The notes beneath the pieces are model-generated. The model was not told where the DNA came from. It searched no databases and saw nothing but the letters and a program-made list of their open reading frames with translations. Made by a program: the position numbers and the translations under genes. Of a stretch of 6,931 bases of DNA, positions 1 to 5,880 are shown in pieces. This DNA comes from Bacteroidota bacterium (GTDB taxonomy: Bacteria; Bacteroidota; Bacteroidia; Bacteroidales; WCHB1-69), in assembly GCA_023459435.1 (NCBI GenBank), contig JAEWUL010000153.1, forward strand, positions 1 through 6,931, in the 5' to 3' direction. The number at the start of each line of letters is the position of its first letter. Within the stretch, counting starts at the first letter, position 1.

Positions 1-469
1 TCAGTACGGACCTTTTCAAAGGGTTCTGTTTAAATCTGAATGCTAGATTTAACACTGCAGCAACCCCGGAAGCATTATCATTTGCTCCGGGATGTATCCG
101 TCCTTTTTCAACACCAACATGATCAAAATGAGCACAAATAATGATATATTCCTTTTTTAAAACCGAATCAGATCCTTCAATACAAGCAACTATATTTTTA
201 GAACTGATATAATCTCCTCCTCTGCTCGCTTTCATTTTTACTGTAAAAGGTTGCCAATAATCTTCAGACAAAGGAGAGATTTCCCATTGTTTTAAAACCT
301 GGATTAAATACAATTGGGTCAGAGAATCTCCCCTCGTACCGGCATTCCTTCCCTGCAACTGACTAGATGACAAGTACCTAACATTCTGCTCTACAGTAAA
401 TTCTGTTTGACCAAACCCTAAAAAATGTATCGTCAAAAGAAGGTACAATGATAGAACAAATTTTTTCAT
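1..469 (-). CDS. Secreted M28-family zinc metallopeptidase, N-terminal part (gene continues past left edge)
   Basis: Reading leftward from the ATG at 469-467, 156 codons are open to the window edge with no stop. Residues 1-20 look like a Sec signal peptide (MKK, a hydrophobic core, then GFGQ). There is no lipobox cysteine, so signal peptidase I cleavage near residue 20 is likely and the protein would be periplasmic or secreted. Residues 32-41 (YLSSSQLQGR) match the segment that opens many M28 peptidases of this phylum. The decisive motifs are CAHFDHVG (112-119) and HPGANDNASGVAA (126-138). In the family, H114 is a zinc ligand, D116 supports catalysis and D131 bridges the two zincs. The catalytic Glu and the remaining ligands lie beyond the edge. 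Family members are aminopeptidases or carboxypeptidases, and the substrate cannot be told here. It is divergent from the CstA-like gene. A good promoter match lies about 210 bp upstream; nothing as good lies closer. Confidence 0.93.
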   Translation of the reverse strand, partial: MKKFVLSLYLLLTIHFLGFGQTEFTVEQNVRYLSSSQLQGRNAGTRGDSLTQLYLIQVLKQWEISPLSEDYWQPFTVKMKASRGGDYISSKNIVACIEGSDSVLKKEYIIICAHFDHVGVEKGRIHPGANDNASGVAAVLNLAFRFKQNPLKRSVL

Positions 470-678
470 GGGAGATAATGACAATTATGTTAAAATTTTT
501 TGATTCAAAATATTCAAGGAGATTGAGTATGTTTGGTTCATAGTATATCTTTTCACATTATTTGACAAAAACAAGTTCTCATAACGCATTTAAAGGGAGA
601 TCTGTTTTTTCTATACTGTTTATTATCAACAATTTAAAAAATAAAAATGAGACATAACCTATATCAAATTGAATGGTG

Positions 679-710
679 CAAATATACTTCAATTTTATCA
701 ATTCTCAAAA
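679..710 (-). promoter_or_regulatory. Putative Bacteroidota-type promoter for the M28 peptidase
   Basis: On the minus strand TTTTG (710-706) is followed after 19 bp by TATATTTG (686-679). The latter matches the TAnnTTTG -7 consensus exactly, and a TTG-type -33 box at this spacing is what the primary sigma factor of this phylum prefers. Transcription would begin near 672 and leave a leader of about 200 nt before the peptidase ATG. That is long, so a nearer promoter that I do not recognise remains possible. Confidence 0.5.
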
Positions 711-743
711 TTGGAATATGTAAAAGAAAAACTATTATCTTTG
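711..743 (+). promoter_or_regulatory. Putative Bacteroidota-type promoter for the CstA-like gene
   Basis: TTG at 711-713 is followed after 22 bp by TATCTTTG at 736-743, an exact TAnnTTTG match with the trailing C often seen. The spacing is within the 17-23 bp known for flavobacterial promoters. Transcription would start near 750, giving a leader of about 18 nt before the ATG at 768. This supports 768 as the start codon, because the TTG at 669 would lie upstream of the transcript. Confidence 0.6.
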
Positions 744-767
744 CGCACTCAATTTTTTGTGGACAAC

Positions 768-1517
768 ATGATTTCGTTTTGTATTTGTTTATCAATTTTA
801 GTTCTCGGGTATTTCATTTATGGAAATGTGGTTGAAAGAATATTTGGTATTGACAAGCAAAACATTACACCGGCGAACAGGTTACAAGATGGGGTAGATT
901 TCATTCCGATGAATTGGATCATTCTCATATTTGTTTATTATATTTTAGCTACATTGCTCCCTATTGATAAGATCATTGGCACAATATACCCTATTTTTGG
1001 AGCATTTTTACTTTTGATGGGCATTGGATTACTATTTAGTATTTTCATATACCAACCTCAACTCCCTGAATTTTGGGATGGCCTTCAAAACACCCATCCT
1101 TATGCAAAATCACACCCAATTTTCCCAATAATGTTTATCACTATTGCATGTGGTGCAGTAAGTGGATTTCACTCTACTCAATCCACTTTAATGTCCAGGT
1201 GTATTACCAATGAAAAACAAGGGAAGCCCATTTTTTTTGGTGCAATGATCACTGCATGGTTAAATCAATGTTTAGCTATGGTAACATTGTGGGCTTCTTC
1301 AATATTTTTGGTAATTGAAAAGAAATTTTACTTGATTACGTTGATCCCAGCTATTTTTATGACTATGGTTACTACCTCTTTTCTATTTATTGCTCAAAAT
1401 GAAGGATTTGGATTACTCCCCTTGCCTTCATTTTTATTAGGAGGAACGATCACCCTCTTTTTTACGTCATTGTTTTATCATTGGAAATATAAATATCAGA
1501 AAAATAATTGTATATAA
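768..1517 (+). CDS. cstA: CstA-like carbon starvation protein, apparently shortened by two in-frame internal deletions
   Basis: This 249-residue membrane protein matches the CstA family, which are inner-membrane pyruvate/peptide transporters induced in carbon starvation. Block 1 (residues 1-50) carries GYFIYG, VERIFG and DGVDFIPMNW. Block 2 (51-162) carries YYILATLLPIDKIIG, PEFWDGLQNTHP and the signature GAVSGFHSTQSTLMSRC, then GAMIT. Block 3 (163-249) carries WLNQCLAMVTLWA, LIPAIFMTMV and EGFGL. Bacteroidota CstA proteins are, as I recall, about 475-490 residues. The usual stretch with the NIAGLGPIFGAI and GTIFAGAVHDY motifs is absent after W50 (about base 917), and the stretch with the PITSGDTAFRSAR motif is absent after T162 (about base 1253). 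The frame stays open throughout. The signature is also altered from the usual HATQSPLMARC. I chose the ATG at 768 because MISF is the usual family start and a promoter lies just upstream; a TTG at 669 is the longer alternative. A working transporter seems doubtful, so it may be a decaying remnant, or a full copy may exist elsewhere. Confidence 0.82.
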   Translation: MISFCICLSILVLGYFIYGNVVERIFGIDKQNITPANRLQDGVDFIPMNWIILIFVYYILATLLPIDKIIGTIYPIFGAFLLLMGIGLLFSIFIYQPQLPEFWDGLQNTHPYAKSHPIFPIMFITIACGAVSGFHSTQSTLMSRCITNEKQGKPIFFGAMITAWLNQCLAMVTLWASSIFLVIEKKFYLITLIPAIFMTMVTTSFLFIAQNEGFGLLPLPSFLLGGTITLFFTSLFYHWKYKYQKNNCI

Positions 1518-1536
1518 TTTTTAAAAAACAAAAAAA

Positions 1537-2358
1537 ATGTCACAATATTTATCCACAAATGTAAATAAGGTTACAACCCATTTACTCAGAAAAATGAGAA
1601 AAGAGGGAGAAAAGATTGCCATGTTAACAGCTTATGATTATTCAACGGCTAAATTGCTGGATCAAGCCAAAATTGATGTGATTCTGGTTGGAGATTCTGC
1701 TGCGAATGTGATGGCGGGTTATAAAACCACATTACCCATTACTTTAAATGAAATGATATATCATGCATCATCAGTAGTTAGAGCTGTTGAGAGAGCTTTG
1801 GTGGTTGTAGACCTCCCGTTTGGGACTTATCAGGGCAATTCTAAAGAAGCGTTAGCATCTGCTATAAGAATCATGAAAGAATCGGGTGCGGATGCCGTAA
1901 AACTGGAAGGTGGAATAGAGATATCTGAAAGCATTGATCGAATCTTATCAGCAGGAATTCCTATTATGGGACATTTGGGTTTGATGCCTCAATCGATCAA
2001 CAAATACGGCACTTATACGGTAAGAGGGACCTCTGAAAAAGAAGCTGAAAAGATCATCAAAGATGCTAAGATTCTTGAAGATCACGGATGTTTTGGAATC
2101 GTTTTAGAAAAAATCCCGGCTGATTTAGCCAAAGAGGTTACAGATTCAATATCCATCCCCACCATTGGAATTGGAGCCGGACCTCATACCAGCGGACAGG
2201 TTCTGGTTTTTCATGACATGATGGGGTACAGTTTACAATTCTCTCCCAGATTTTTAAGACGTTACCACAATTTCAGCAAAGAGATTGTTGAATCCGTTGA
2301 AAACTATATTCATGATGTAAAAACATCTGATTTTCCAAACAAAAATGAGCAATATTAA
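1537..2358 (+). CDS. panB: 3-methyl-2-oxobutanoate hydroxymethyltransferase (ketopantoate synthesis)
   Basis: PanB transfers a hydroxymethyl group from 5,10-methylenetetrahydrofolate to 2-oxoisovalerate, making ketopantoate. This is the first committed step of pantothenate and coenzyme A synthesis, in the cytoplasm. The 273-residue protein covers the whole TIM-barrel family (264 in E. coli). Visible motifs are MLTAYDYSTAKL (29-40), ILVGDSAANVMAG (49-61), VVDLPFGTYQ (90-99), AVKLEGG (120-126), GHLGLMPQ (145-152), GIVLEK (187-192) and the GIGAG segment near 211. D53, D92, K122 and E124 correspond to the metal- and substrate-binding residues D45, D84, K112 and E114 of E. coli PanB, and E191 to catalytic E181, so the enzyme looks intact. 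It starts 19 bp after the CstA-like gene with no clear promoter between them. The pseudouridine synthase follows after 3 bp, so those two are very likely one transcript. No panC or panD is in the window. Confidence 0.97.
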   Translation: MSQYLSTNVNKVTTHLLRKMRKEGEKIAMLTAYDYSTAKLLDQAKIDVILVGDSAANVMAGYKTTLPITLNEMIYHASSVVRAVERALVVVDLPFGTYQGNSKEALASAIRIMKESGADAVKLEGGIEISESIDRILSAGIPIMGHLGLMPQSINKYGTYTVRGTSEKEAEKIIKDAKILEDHGCFGIVLEKIPADLAKEVTDSISIPTIGIGAGPHTSGQVLVFHDMMGYSLQFSPRFLRRYHNFSKEIVESVENYIHDVKTSDFPNKNEQY

Positions 2359-2361
2359 ACA

Positions 2362-3066
2362 ATGAGTTCTATTATTGAAGAGATTGGCCCGAGGATTTTA
2401 TTTGAAGATAATCACCTCATTATTGTCAATAAAGTAGCAGGTGAAATTGTACAGGCTGATAAAACAGGAGATATCCCTCTGGTTGAAAAAGTGAGGGAAT
2501 ATCTGAAAGTGAAGTATAACAAACCCGGAAATGTATTTTGTGGATCTGTTCATAGGTTAGACAGACCAGTGAGTGGCGTCATCATATTTACAAAAACATC
2601 AAAAGGGTTAACAAGGATGACCCAAATCATCAAGGAGCGAAAAATATCCAAAATCTACTGGGCCATTGTTGAAAAAAAACCTGAAGTAGAAACACAAAGA
2701 TTGGTTCATTTTCTGAAGAAAAATGAAAAATTAAACCGCAGTTTTGCCAAAGACACTCCTGATGATGAGCATTTAAGAGCAGAATTACATTACACTTTGA
2801 TTGGCAAAACACAAAATTATTTTCTTTTGGAGGTGGAGCTTTTTACAGGAAGACATCATCAGATCAGAGTGCAGCTCTCCACAATAGGTTGTATCATAAA
2901 AGGGGATTTAAAATATGGCGCTAAGAGGCCCAATCCGGATGCCTCTATTGGCCTGCATGCCAGAAGAATAGCGTTTGAACACCCTATAACCAAAGAGCCC
3001 ATTGAGGTGATTGCCGAACCATTAGGAGAACATTTTAAAAAAATTTGGTATAATCACACATCATGA
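2362..3066 (+). CDS. RluA-family RNA pseudouridine synthase
   Basis: It isomerises selected uridines in rRNA or tRNA to pseudouridine. The 234-residue protein consists of the catalytic domain only, with no N-terminal S4 RNA-binding domain. Motif I is at 13-30 (ILFEDNHLIIVNK and on). Motif II is VHRLDRPVSGVIIF (63-76), where D67 is the expected nucleophile. The C-terminal half carries ELFTGRHHQIRVQL and GCIIKGDLKYGAKRPNPDASI, then LHARRIAFEHP, all standard for the family. One oddity is that the near-universal NKPAG of motif I reads NKVAG here (Pro to Val at residue 25). The rest of the active site is intact. As I recall, this S4-less subgroup often sits beside panB in Flavobacteriia, which fits the 3-bp gap here. 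The target uridine cannot be deduced, so I give no RluA, RluC, RluD or TruC symbol. Confidence 0.95.
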   Translation: MSSIIEEIGPRILFEDNHLIIVNKVAGEIVQADKTGDIPLVEKVREYLKVKYNKPGNVFCGSVHRLDRPVSGVIIFTKTSKGLTRMTQIIKERKISKIYWAIVEKKPEVETQRLVHFLKKNEKLNRSFAKDTPDDEHLRAELHYTLIGKTQNYFLLEVELFTGRHHQIRVQLSTIGCIIKGDLKYGAKRPNPDASIGLHARRIAFEHPITKEPIEVIAEPLGEHFKKIWYNHTS

Positions 3067-3079
3067 TTTAATTTTTTGG

Positions 3080-3087
3080 TATTTTTG
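3080..3087 (+). promoter_or_regulatory. Putative -7 promoter element for the T9SS-sorted protein
   Basis: TATTTTTG followed by C matches TAnnTTTG exactly. It lies in the 58-bp gap after the pseudouridine synthase and would start a transcript near 3094, with about a 30-nt leader. No TTG lies at the right distance for a -33 box, so only half of the promoter signal is seen. Confidence 0.45.
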
Positions 3088-3124
3088 CAGTCTATAATTA
3101 AAACAAATTAAAAAATACAACCTT

Positions 3125-3853
3125 ATGAAAAAGCTAATTACCCTTTTGATGTTGCTGATCACAATCAATGCCTTTTCTCAAGATTTAATCATTCGATATA
3201 ACAACAACATTATTAATAACAACGACACTGTTTTTGCGACACCCAGATTTTTAAATGCTGATGACACTTTTTATTTTGATATTGAAAATAACACTACAAA
3301 TGATTTAGGCATCATGGTGGTTAGAGATCCTATTCAGGTTTTGGAAGGATCCTTATCTCAATTCTGTATTGGAGAATCTTGTTTAACAGGAAATGAGAGT
3401 TTTTTTCCACAAACCATTAATGCCGGTGAAAATTTTTCACACACTAACTATGGCGACCAAGCATTTCATATTTTCTATAATCCTAATGGGAATCAAGGAA
3501 TTACAATTTATAAATATGAATTATTTGACGCAACTAACACATCCATTAAATCAAGCTTCTACATCGTTTTAGATAATTCAACTATTGGAGTTCAAAACAA
3601 CAATTCAACAAAAACCATCACAGCGTTTCCAAACCCTGCATCAAATAGAGTTACCATTGAACATCAGTTAACCTCAACCTCTGACAAAACTGATTTAGTA
3701 ATCAGAAATATTACCGGTGTAGTTGTTTATTCATCACCTGTTACAGGATCGAGATCCATTATTTCATTGAATGAATTTAATCCAGGGATCTATTTTTATT
3801 CTATTGAAGTAAACGGAAAAGCTATAGCAACCAAAAAATTAATCGTTAAATAA
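3125..3853 (+). CDS. Secreted protein with T9SS type A C-terminal sorting domain, function unknown
   Basis: The 242-residue protein starts with a signal peptide (MKKLITLLMLLITINAFSQ, residues 1-19). Residues 20-150 look like a beta-rich domain, with an Asn-rich stretch at 26-33, a C81-x4-C86 pair that could form a disulfide, and YNPNGNQGITIYKY at 118-131. From memory this recalls a family of small flavobacterial exported proteins with an EG..FC....C segment. I know of no function and see no enzyme motif. Residues 168-242 form the sorting domain: FPNPASNRVTIEH at the start, LNEFNPGIYFYSIEVNGK near the end, and the terminal KKLIVK. This domain directs passage through the outer membrane by the type IX secretion machinery, after which it is usually removed and the protein is released or anchored to lipopolysaccharide. 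It has its own -7 box upstream and a hairpin 53 bp after its stop, so it may be a single-gene unit between housekeeping genes. Confidence 0.88.
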   Translation: MKKLITLLMLLITINAFSQDLIIRYNNNIINNNDTVFATPRFLNADDTFYFDIENNTTNDLGIMVVRDPIQVLEGSLSQFCIGESCLTGNESFFPQTINAGENFSHTNYGDQAFHIFYNPNGNQGITIYKYELFDATNTSIKSSFYIVLDNSTIGVQNNNSTKTITAFPNPASNRVTIEHQLTSTSDKTDLVIRNITGVVVYSSPVTGSRSIISLNEFNPGIYFYSIEVNGKAIATKKLIVK

Positions 3854-3864
3854 TCATTTAACCA

Positions 3865-4587
3865 TTGAATCTTTTAGCGATATCTCAACATATTGTTACT
3901 GAAGTTTCCCGGGAACAAATTTCCGGGAATTTTCATAATTATATACCTGAGAATCATAATTTACCAACTGTGATACTTTTTATAGCACTGATTACAATAA
4001 CATCACTATTTGTTACATTTCACCAAAAGATCACCCTTTTATTCACCTCATTATTTTCTCAAAGACATTTTTCACAGCTTGTGAGAGAAGGAAAAGTTTC
4101 AAATAAGAACCTTTTTGACTGGATTCATACGGTAATATTTGTGATACAGGCTCTTTTTGTTTATATAGTTCTTGAGTATTTTTTTCCAAAAGTTTTCCAT
4201 TTAACAAATCCGATTGTTCTCTATTTCATCATCTTACTTTTAGTTATTTTTGATTTCTTTGTAAAAAGATTGTCTTCATTGATCTATTTTTCCTTATTCA
4301 GTTATAAAGAGGAGTATCCCTTTTATAAACTATATAAATTATTATTCAATTTCTCTAATTCGATTTTTTTAATGTTCATCATTCCTTTATCCATTTATTC
4401 AAATCATTGGAAGTTGATTTTTCTATATTTTCCTATCTTAACTATCACTTTTTCAATTACATCATTAAAAATATTCATGATTAATCCTAAAAAGATTAAA
4501 TTATTGCAATTTTTTATTTATTTTTGCACACTTGAAATTTTACCTTATTTAGTGGTGTTAAAAATGTTAGTTTCACTCAATAAGTAA
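3865..4587 (+). CDS. DUF4271 family membrane protein
   Basis: This is a 240-residue integral membrane protein if the TTG at 3865 is the start. Hydrophobic segments lie at about 35-52, 87-107, 117-133, 166-180, 184-203 and 214-233, suggesting six membrane passes. The last contains IYFCTLEILP (218-227), the motif I associate with DUF4271, a family confined to Bacteroidota. SLFSQRHFSQLVREGK (62-77) also fits the family. The position immediately before hemD and rnpA is a conserved arrangement and supports the call. Function is unknown. The start is uncertain because no ATG in any plus frame occurs between 3854 and about 4370. In-frame candidates are TTG 3865, 8 bp after a stop at 3856 and 11 bp after the previous gene, and GTG 3970, which would trim the edge of the first membrane segment. 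A terminator-like hairpin inside codons 14-23 argues against the early start. Confidence 0.8.
   Translation: MNLLAISQHIVTEVSREQISGNFHNYIPENHNLPTVILFIALITITSLFVTFHQKITLLFTSLFSQRHFSQLVREGKVSNKNLFDWIHTVIFVIQALFVYIVLEYFFPKVFHLTNPIVLYFIILLLVIFDFFVKRLSSLIYFSLFSYKEEYPFYKLYKLLFNFSNSIFLMFIIPLSIYSNHWKLIFLYFPILTITFSITSLKIFMINPKKIKLLQFFIYFCTLEILPYLVVLKMLVSLNK
3906..3933 (+). terminator. Terminator-like hairpin after the T9SS-sorted protein
   Basis: Bases 3906-3915 pair with 3920-3929 (TTCCCGGGAA with TTTCCGGGAA, one G-U pair) around a CAAA tetraloop, and TTTT follows at 3930-3933. A 10-bp stem with a GC-rich middle stands out in this AT-rich DNA. It lies 53 bp past the stop of the secreted-protein gene. 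The T run is short, and the hairpin overlaps the longest version of the DUF4271 frame, so either the terminator or that start codon may be wrong. Confidence 0.45.
4519..4526 (+). promoter_or_regulatory. Possible internal -7 element upstream of hemD
   Basis: TATTTTTG plus C is an exact TAnnTTTG match 93 bp before the hemD start, inside the DUF4271 gene. The same bases are the codons TAT TTT TGC for the conserved YFC of the DUF4271 motif, so the match may be a by-product of coding. No TTG lies 17-23 bp upstream (the nearest leaves 12 bp). Support is weak. Confidence 0.22.
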
Positions 4588-4618
4588 TTGATATTGAATA
4601 GTTTAAAGTGCTAGAATA

Positions 4619-5383
4619 ATGAAAATAAAAAACATCTTAATTTCTCAGGTTGCGCCGGTTGATTTTGAAAAATCACCTTATGCTGAATTAAAAAAGAAAT
4701 ATAGCATCAATATTGATTTCTACAAATTTTTCAAAATTGAAAGTATACAAGCTATAGAATTTAGGAAATCAAAAATCAATATACTCAATCATACGGCATT
4801 AGTTTTTGCAAGTACAACAACTATCGATCATTTCTTTACTTTAGTGAAAGAGCTAAGAATAGAGATTCCTGAATCGATGAAATATTTCTGTATTACGGAT
4901 CAGATTGCACATTATCTTCAAAAATATATTCCATACCGTAAAAGGAAGATCTTTTTTGCAAAAAACAACAATCCTGCCGGGATTTCTGAACTTCTTTTGA
5001 AAAACAAAGAACACCATTTTTTAATTCCTTGTGGTGCTGAGGGTATGGGGACTCAATTTGCAGATTTTTTTGAAAAACATTCGATTCAATATGATCAAGC
5101 TGTTGTTTTTAACACTGTACCCGCTGATTTAAAAAATGATATTGATATCTCAAAATATGATTTGATTGTATTTTTCAGTCCTTCCGGAATCCACTCATTA
5201 AAATCCAACTACCCTGATTTTGAACAAGGCGAAATCGCAATTGGAGCTTTAGGAAGTGCTGCTGCTGATGCTGTAAGAGCTGAAGGCTGGACATTACATG
5301 TGGAAGCACCAACCAAAGAGGCTCCATCCATTACGGTTGCCCTTGATCACTTCTTGAAGGAACATGCTACCAGAAGAAGATAA
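4619..5383 (+). CDS. hemD: Uroporphyrinogen-III synthase
   Basis: HemD closes hydroxymethylbilane into uroporphyrinogen III while inverting ring D, the branch point toward haem and other tetrapyrroles; it is a cytoplasmic monomer. The 254-residue protein has the usual length and two-lobe layout. Family sequence is weakly conserved, but the Bacteroidota version is recognisable from EFRKSKINILNHTALVF (47-63), FASTTTIDHFF (63-73), MKYFCITDQIAHYLQKYI (87-104) with YRKRKIFF following, LIVFFSPSGIHSL (182-194) and the C-terminal APTKEAPSITVAL. The ATG at 4619 gives the usual MKIKNILISQ start. It follows the DUF4271 gene by 31 bp, and its last 20 bp overlap rnpA, suggesting co-transcription and perhaps translational coupling. 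No other haem gene is in the window, so the haem role rests on homology alone. Confidence 0.9.
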   Translation: MKIKNILISQVAPVDFEKSPYAELKKKYSINIDFYKFFKIESIQAIEFRKSKINILNHTALVFASTTTIDHFFTLVKELRIEIPESMKYFCITDQIAHYLQKYIPYRKRKIFFAKNNNPAGISELLLKNKEHHFLIPCGAEGMGTQFADFFEKHSIQYDQAVVFNTVPADLKNDIDISKYDLIVFFSPSGIHSLKSNYPDFEQGEIAIGALGSAAADAVRAEGWTLHVEAPTKEAPSITVALDHFLKEHATRRR

Positions 5384-5774
5384 CAAAAAAATAAAACTTA
5401 CGTTTTCTAAATCAGAACGGATTTGTTCAAATAAGATCATTAAAGATCTCTTTGCACACAACAATTCAATATTTTCTTATCCTTTTAAATGTTATTTTAA
5501 AATTGAATCATCTGATAATCAAAAAAATGAGGTTAAAATTGTTGTCAGTGTTTCTAAAAAAATATTTAAACGGGCTGTTGATCGTAATCTGATAAAAAGA
5601 AGATCTAAAGAAGCATACCGATTACATAAACAGAACCTATTGAATGCCATAAATGGCTCAGAAAACAAAAAAATCTCAATTCTTTTTGTATATATAGGAA
5701 AAGAGATCCTTGATTATCTTCCTATTGAAAGAGGAGTATGTTCTCTTTTAGAAATGATTTCAAAGAAACAATAA
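5364..5774 (+). CDS. rnpA: Ribonuclease P protein component
   Basis: This is the small basic protein that binds the RNase P RNA and helps it remove the 5' leader of precursor tRNAs. The 136 residues are typical for the phylum. FSKSERICSNKIIKDLF (14-30) is the usual N-terminal segment, and VVSVSKKIFKRAVDRNLIKRR (within 60-80) followed by SKEAYRLHK holds the RNA-binding RN..KR signature at 74-79. The third position of the classical RNR motif is Leu here, and RE before AYR reads KE; both changes look conservative. The ATG at 5364 is the only Met before the C-terminal end, so the 20-nt overlap with hemD is real. An AAGGAAC just before the ATG could act as a weak ribosome site, although such sites matter little in this phylum. 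Confidence 0.95.
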   Translation: MLPEEDNKKIKLTFSKSERICSNKIIKDLFAHNNSIFSYPFKCYFKIESSDNQKNEVKIVVSVSKKIFKRAVDRNLIKRRSKEAYRLHKQNLLNAINGSENKKISILFVYIGKEILDYLPIERGVCSLLEMISKKQ

Positions 5775-5818
5775 ACTTGTAACATACAGCATTACAGTCA
5801 TTTATATAAACTATAAAA

Positions 5819-5826
5819 TATCTTTG
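5819..5826 (+). promoter_or_regulatory. Possible distal -7 element in the rnpA-pheT gap
   Basis: TATCTTTG is an exact TAnnTTTG match 111 bp before pheT, but no TTG lies at -33 spacing. It could be a second pheT promoter. About five such matches per strand are expected by chance in a window this AT-rich, so support is modest. Confidence 0.3.
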
Positions 5827-5856
5827 ACAAAAATATTTTAAAAAAAATTAAATTTT

Positions 5857-5879
5857 AATATTATAAATATAATAATATT
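5857..5879. repeat. AT-only inverted repeat upstream of the pheT -7 box
   Basis: AATATTAT (5857-5864) and ATAATATT (5872-5879) form a perfect 8-bp inverted repeat around a 7-base loop. It lies within an unbroken run of 51 A/T bases (5829-5879) and ends two bases before the -7 box at 5881, where a -33 region and spacer would be. It could be a regulator site or flexible promoter DNA, but pure A/T sequence makes such repeats by chance fairly easily. Confidence 0.35.
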
Positions 5880-5880
5880 G

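Larger units (their letters stand above)
470..767. other. Divergent intergenic region between the M28 peptidase and the CstA-like gene
   Basis: These 298 bp separate two divergent genes. The right-hand 65 bp carry promoter matches on both strands (679-710 minus, 711-743 plus). The rest (470-678) is AT-rich and would be a roughly 200-nt leader of the peptidase transcript if the minus-strand promoter is used. I see no recognisable RNA structure, tRNA or protein family there. Only short meaningless reading frames are present, including a 34-codon one on the minus strand at 485-589. An open frame with a TTG at 669 runs into the CstA-like gene, but it overlaps the plus-strand promoter and is probably not translated. 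Confidence 0.6.

Noticed and set aside
490..520. TATTTTG on the minus strand, nearer to the peptidase start, as a promoter
   Set aside because: It is one T short of TAnnTTTG and has no TTG at the right distance.
485..589. 34-codon reading frame on the minus strand upstream of the peptidase
   Set aside because: It is short, unconserved as far as I can tell and has no ribosome site; frames of this length occur by chance in such DNA.
669..767. TTG start extending the CstA-like protein by 33 residues
   Set aside because: The extension contains a good promoter, has no family resemblance, and the family normally begins at the MISF encoded from 768.
647..835. 62-codon open frame on the plus strand
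   Set aside because: It overlaps the CstA-like gene in another frame, crosses the promoter at 711-743 and resembles no protein family.
2630..2812. 60-codon minus-strand open frame inside the pseudouridine synthase gene
   Set aside because: It is a shadow of a confident gene, with no recognisable motif.
5776..5798. Weak inverted repeat (TGTAA and TTACA) after rnpA as a terminator
   Set aside because: The stem is only 5 bp of mostly A/T and no T run follows it.
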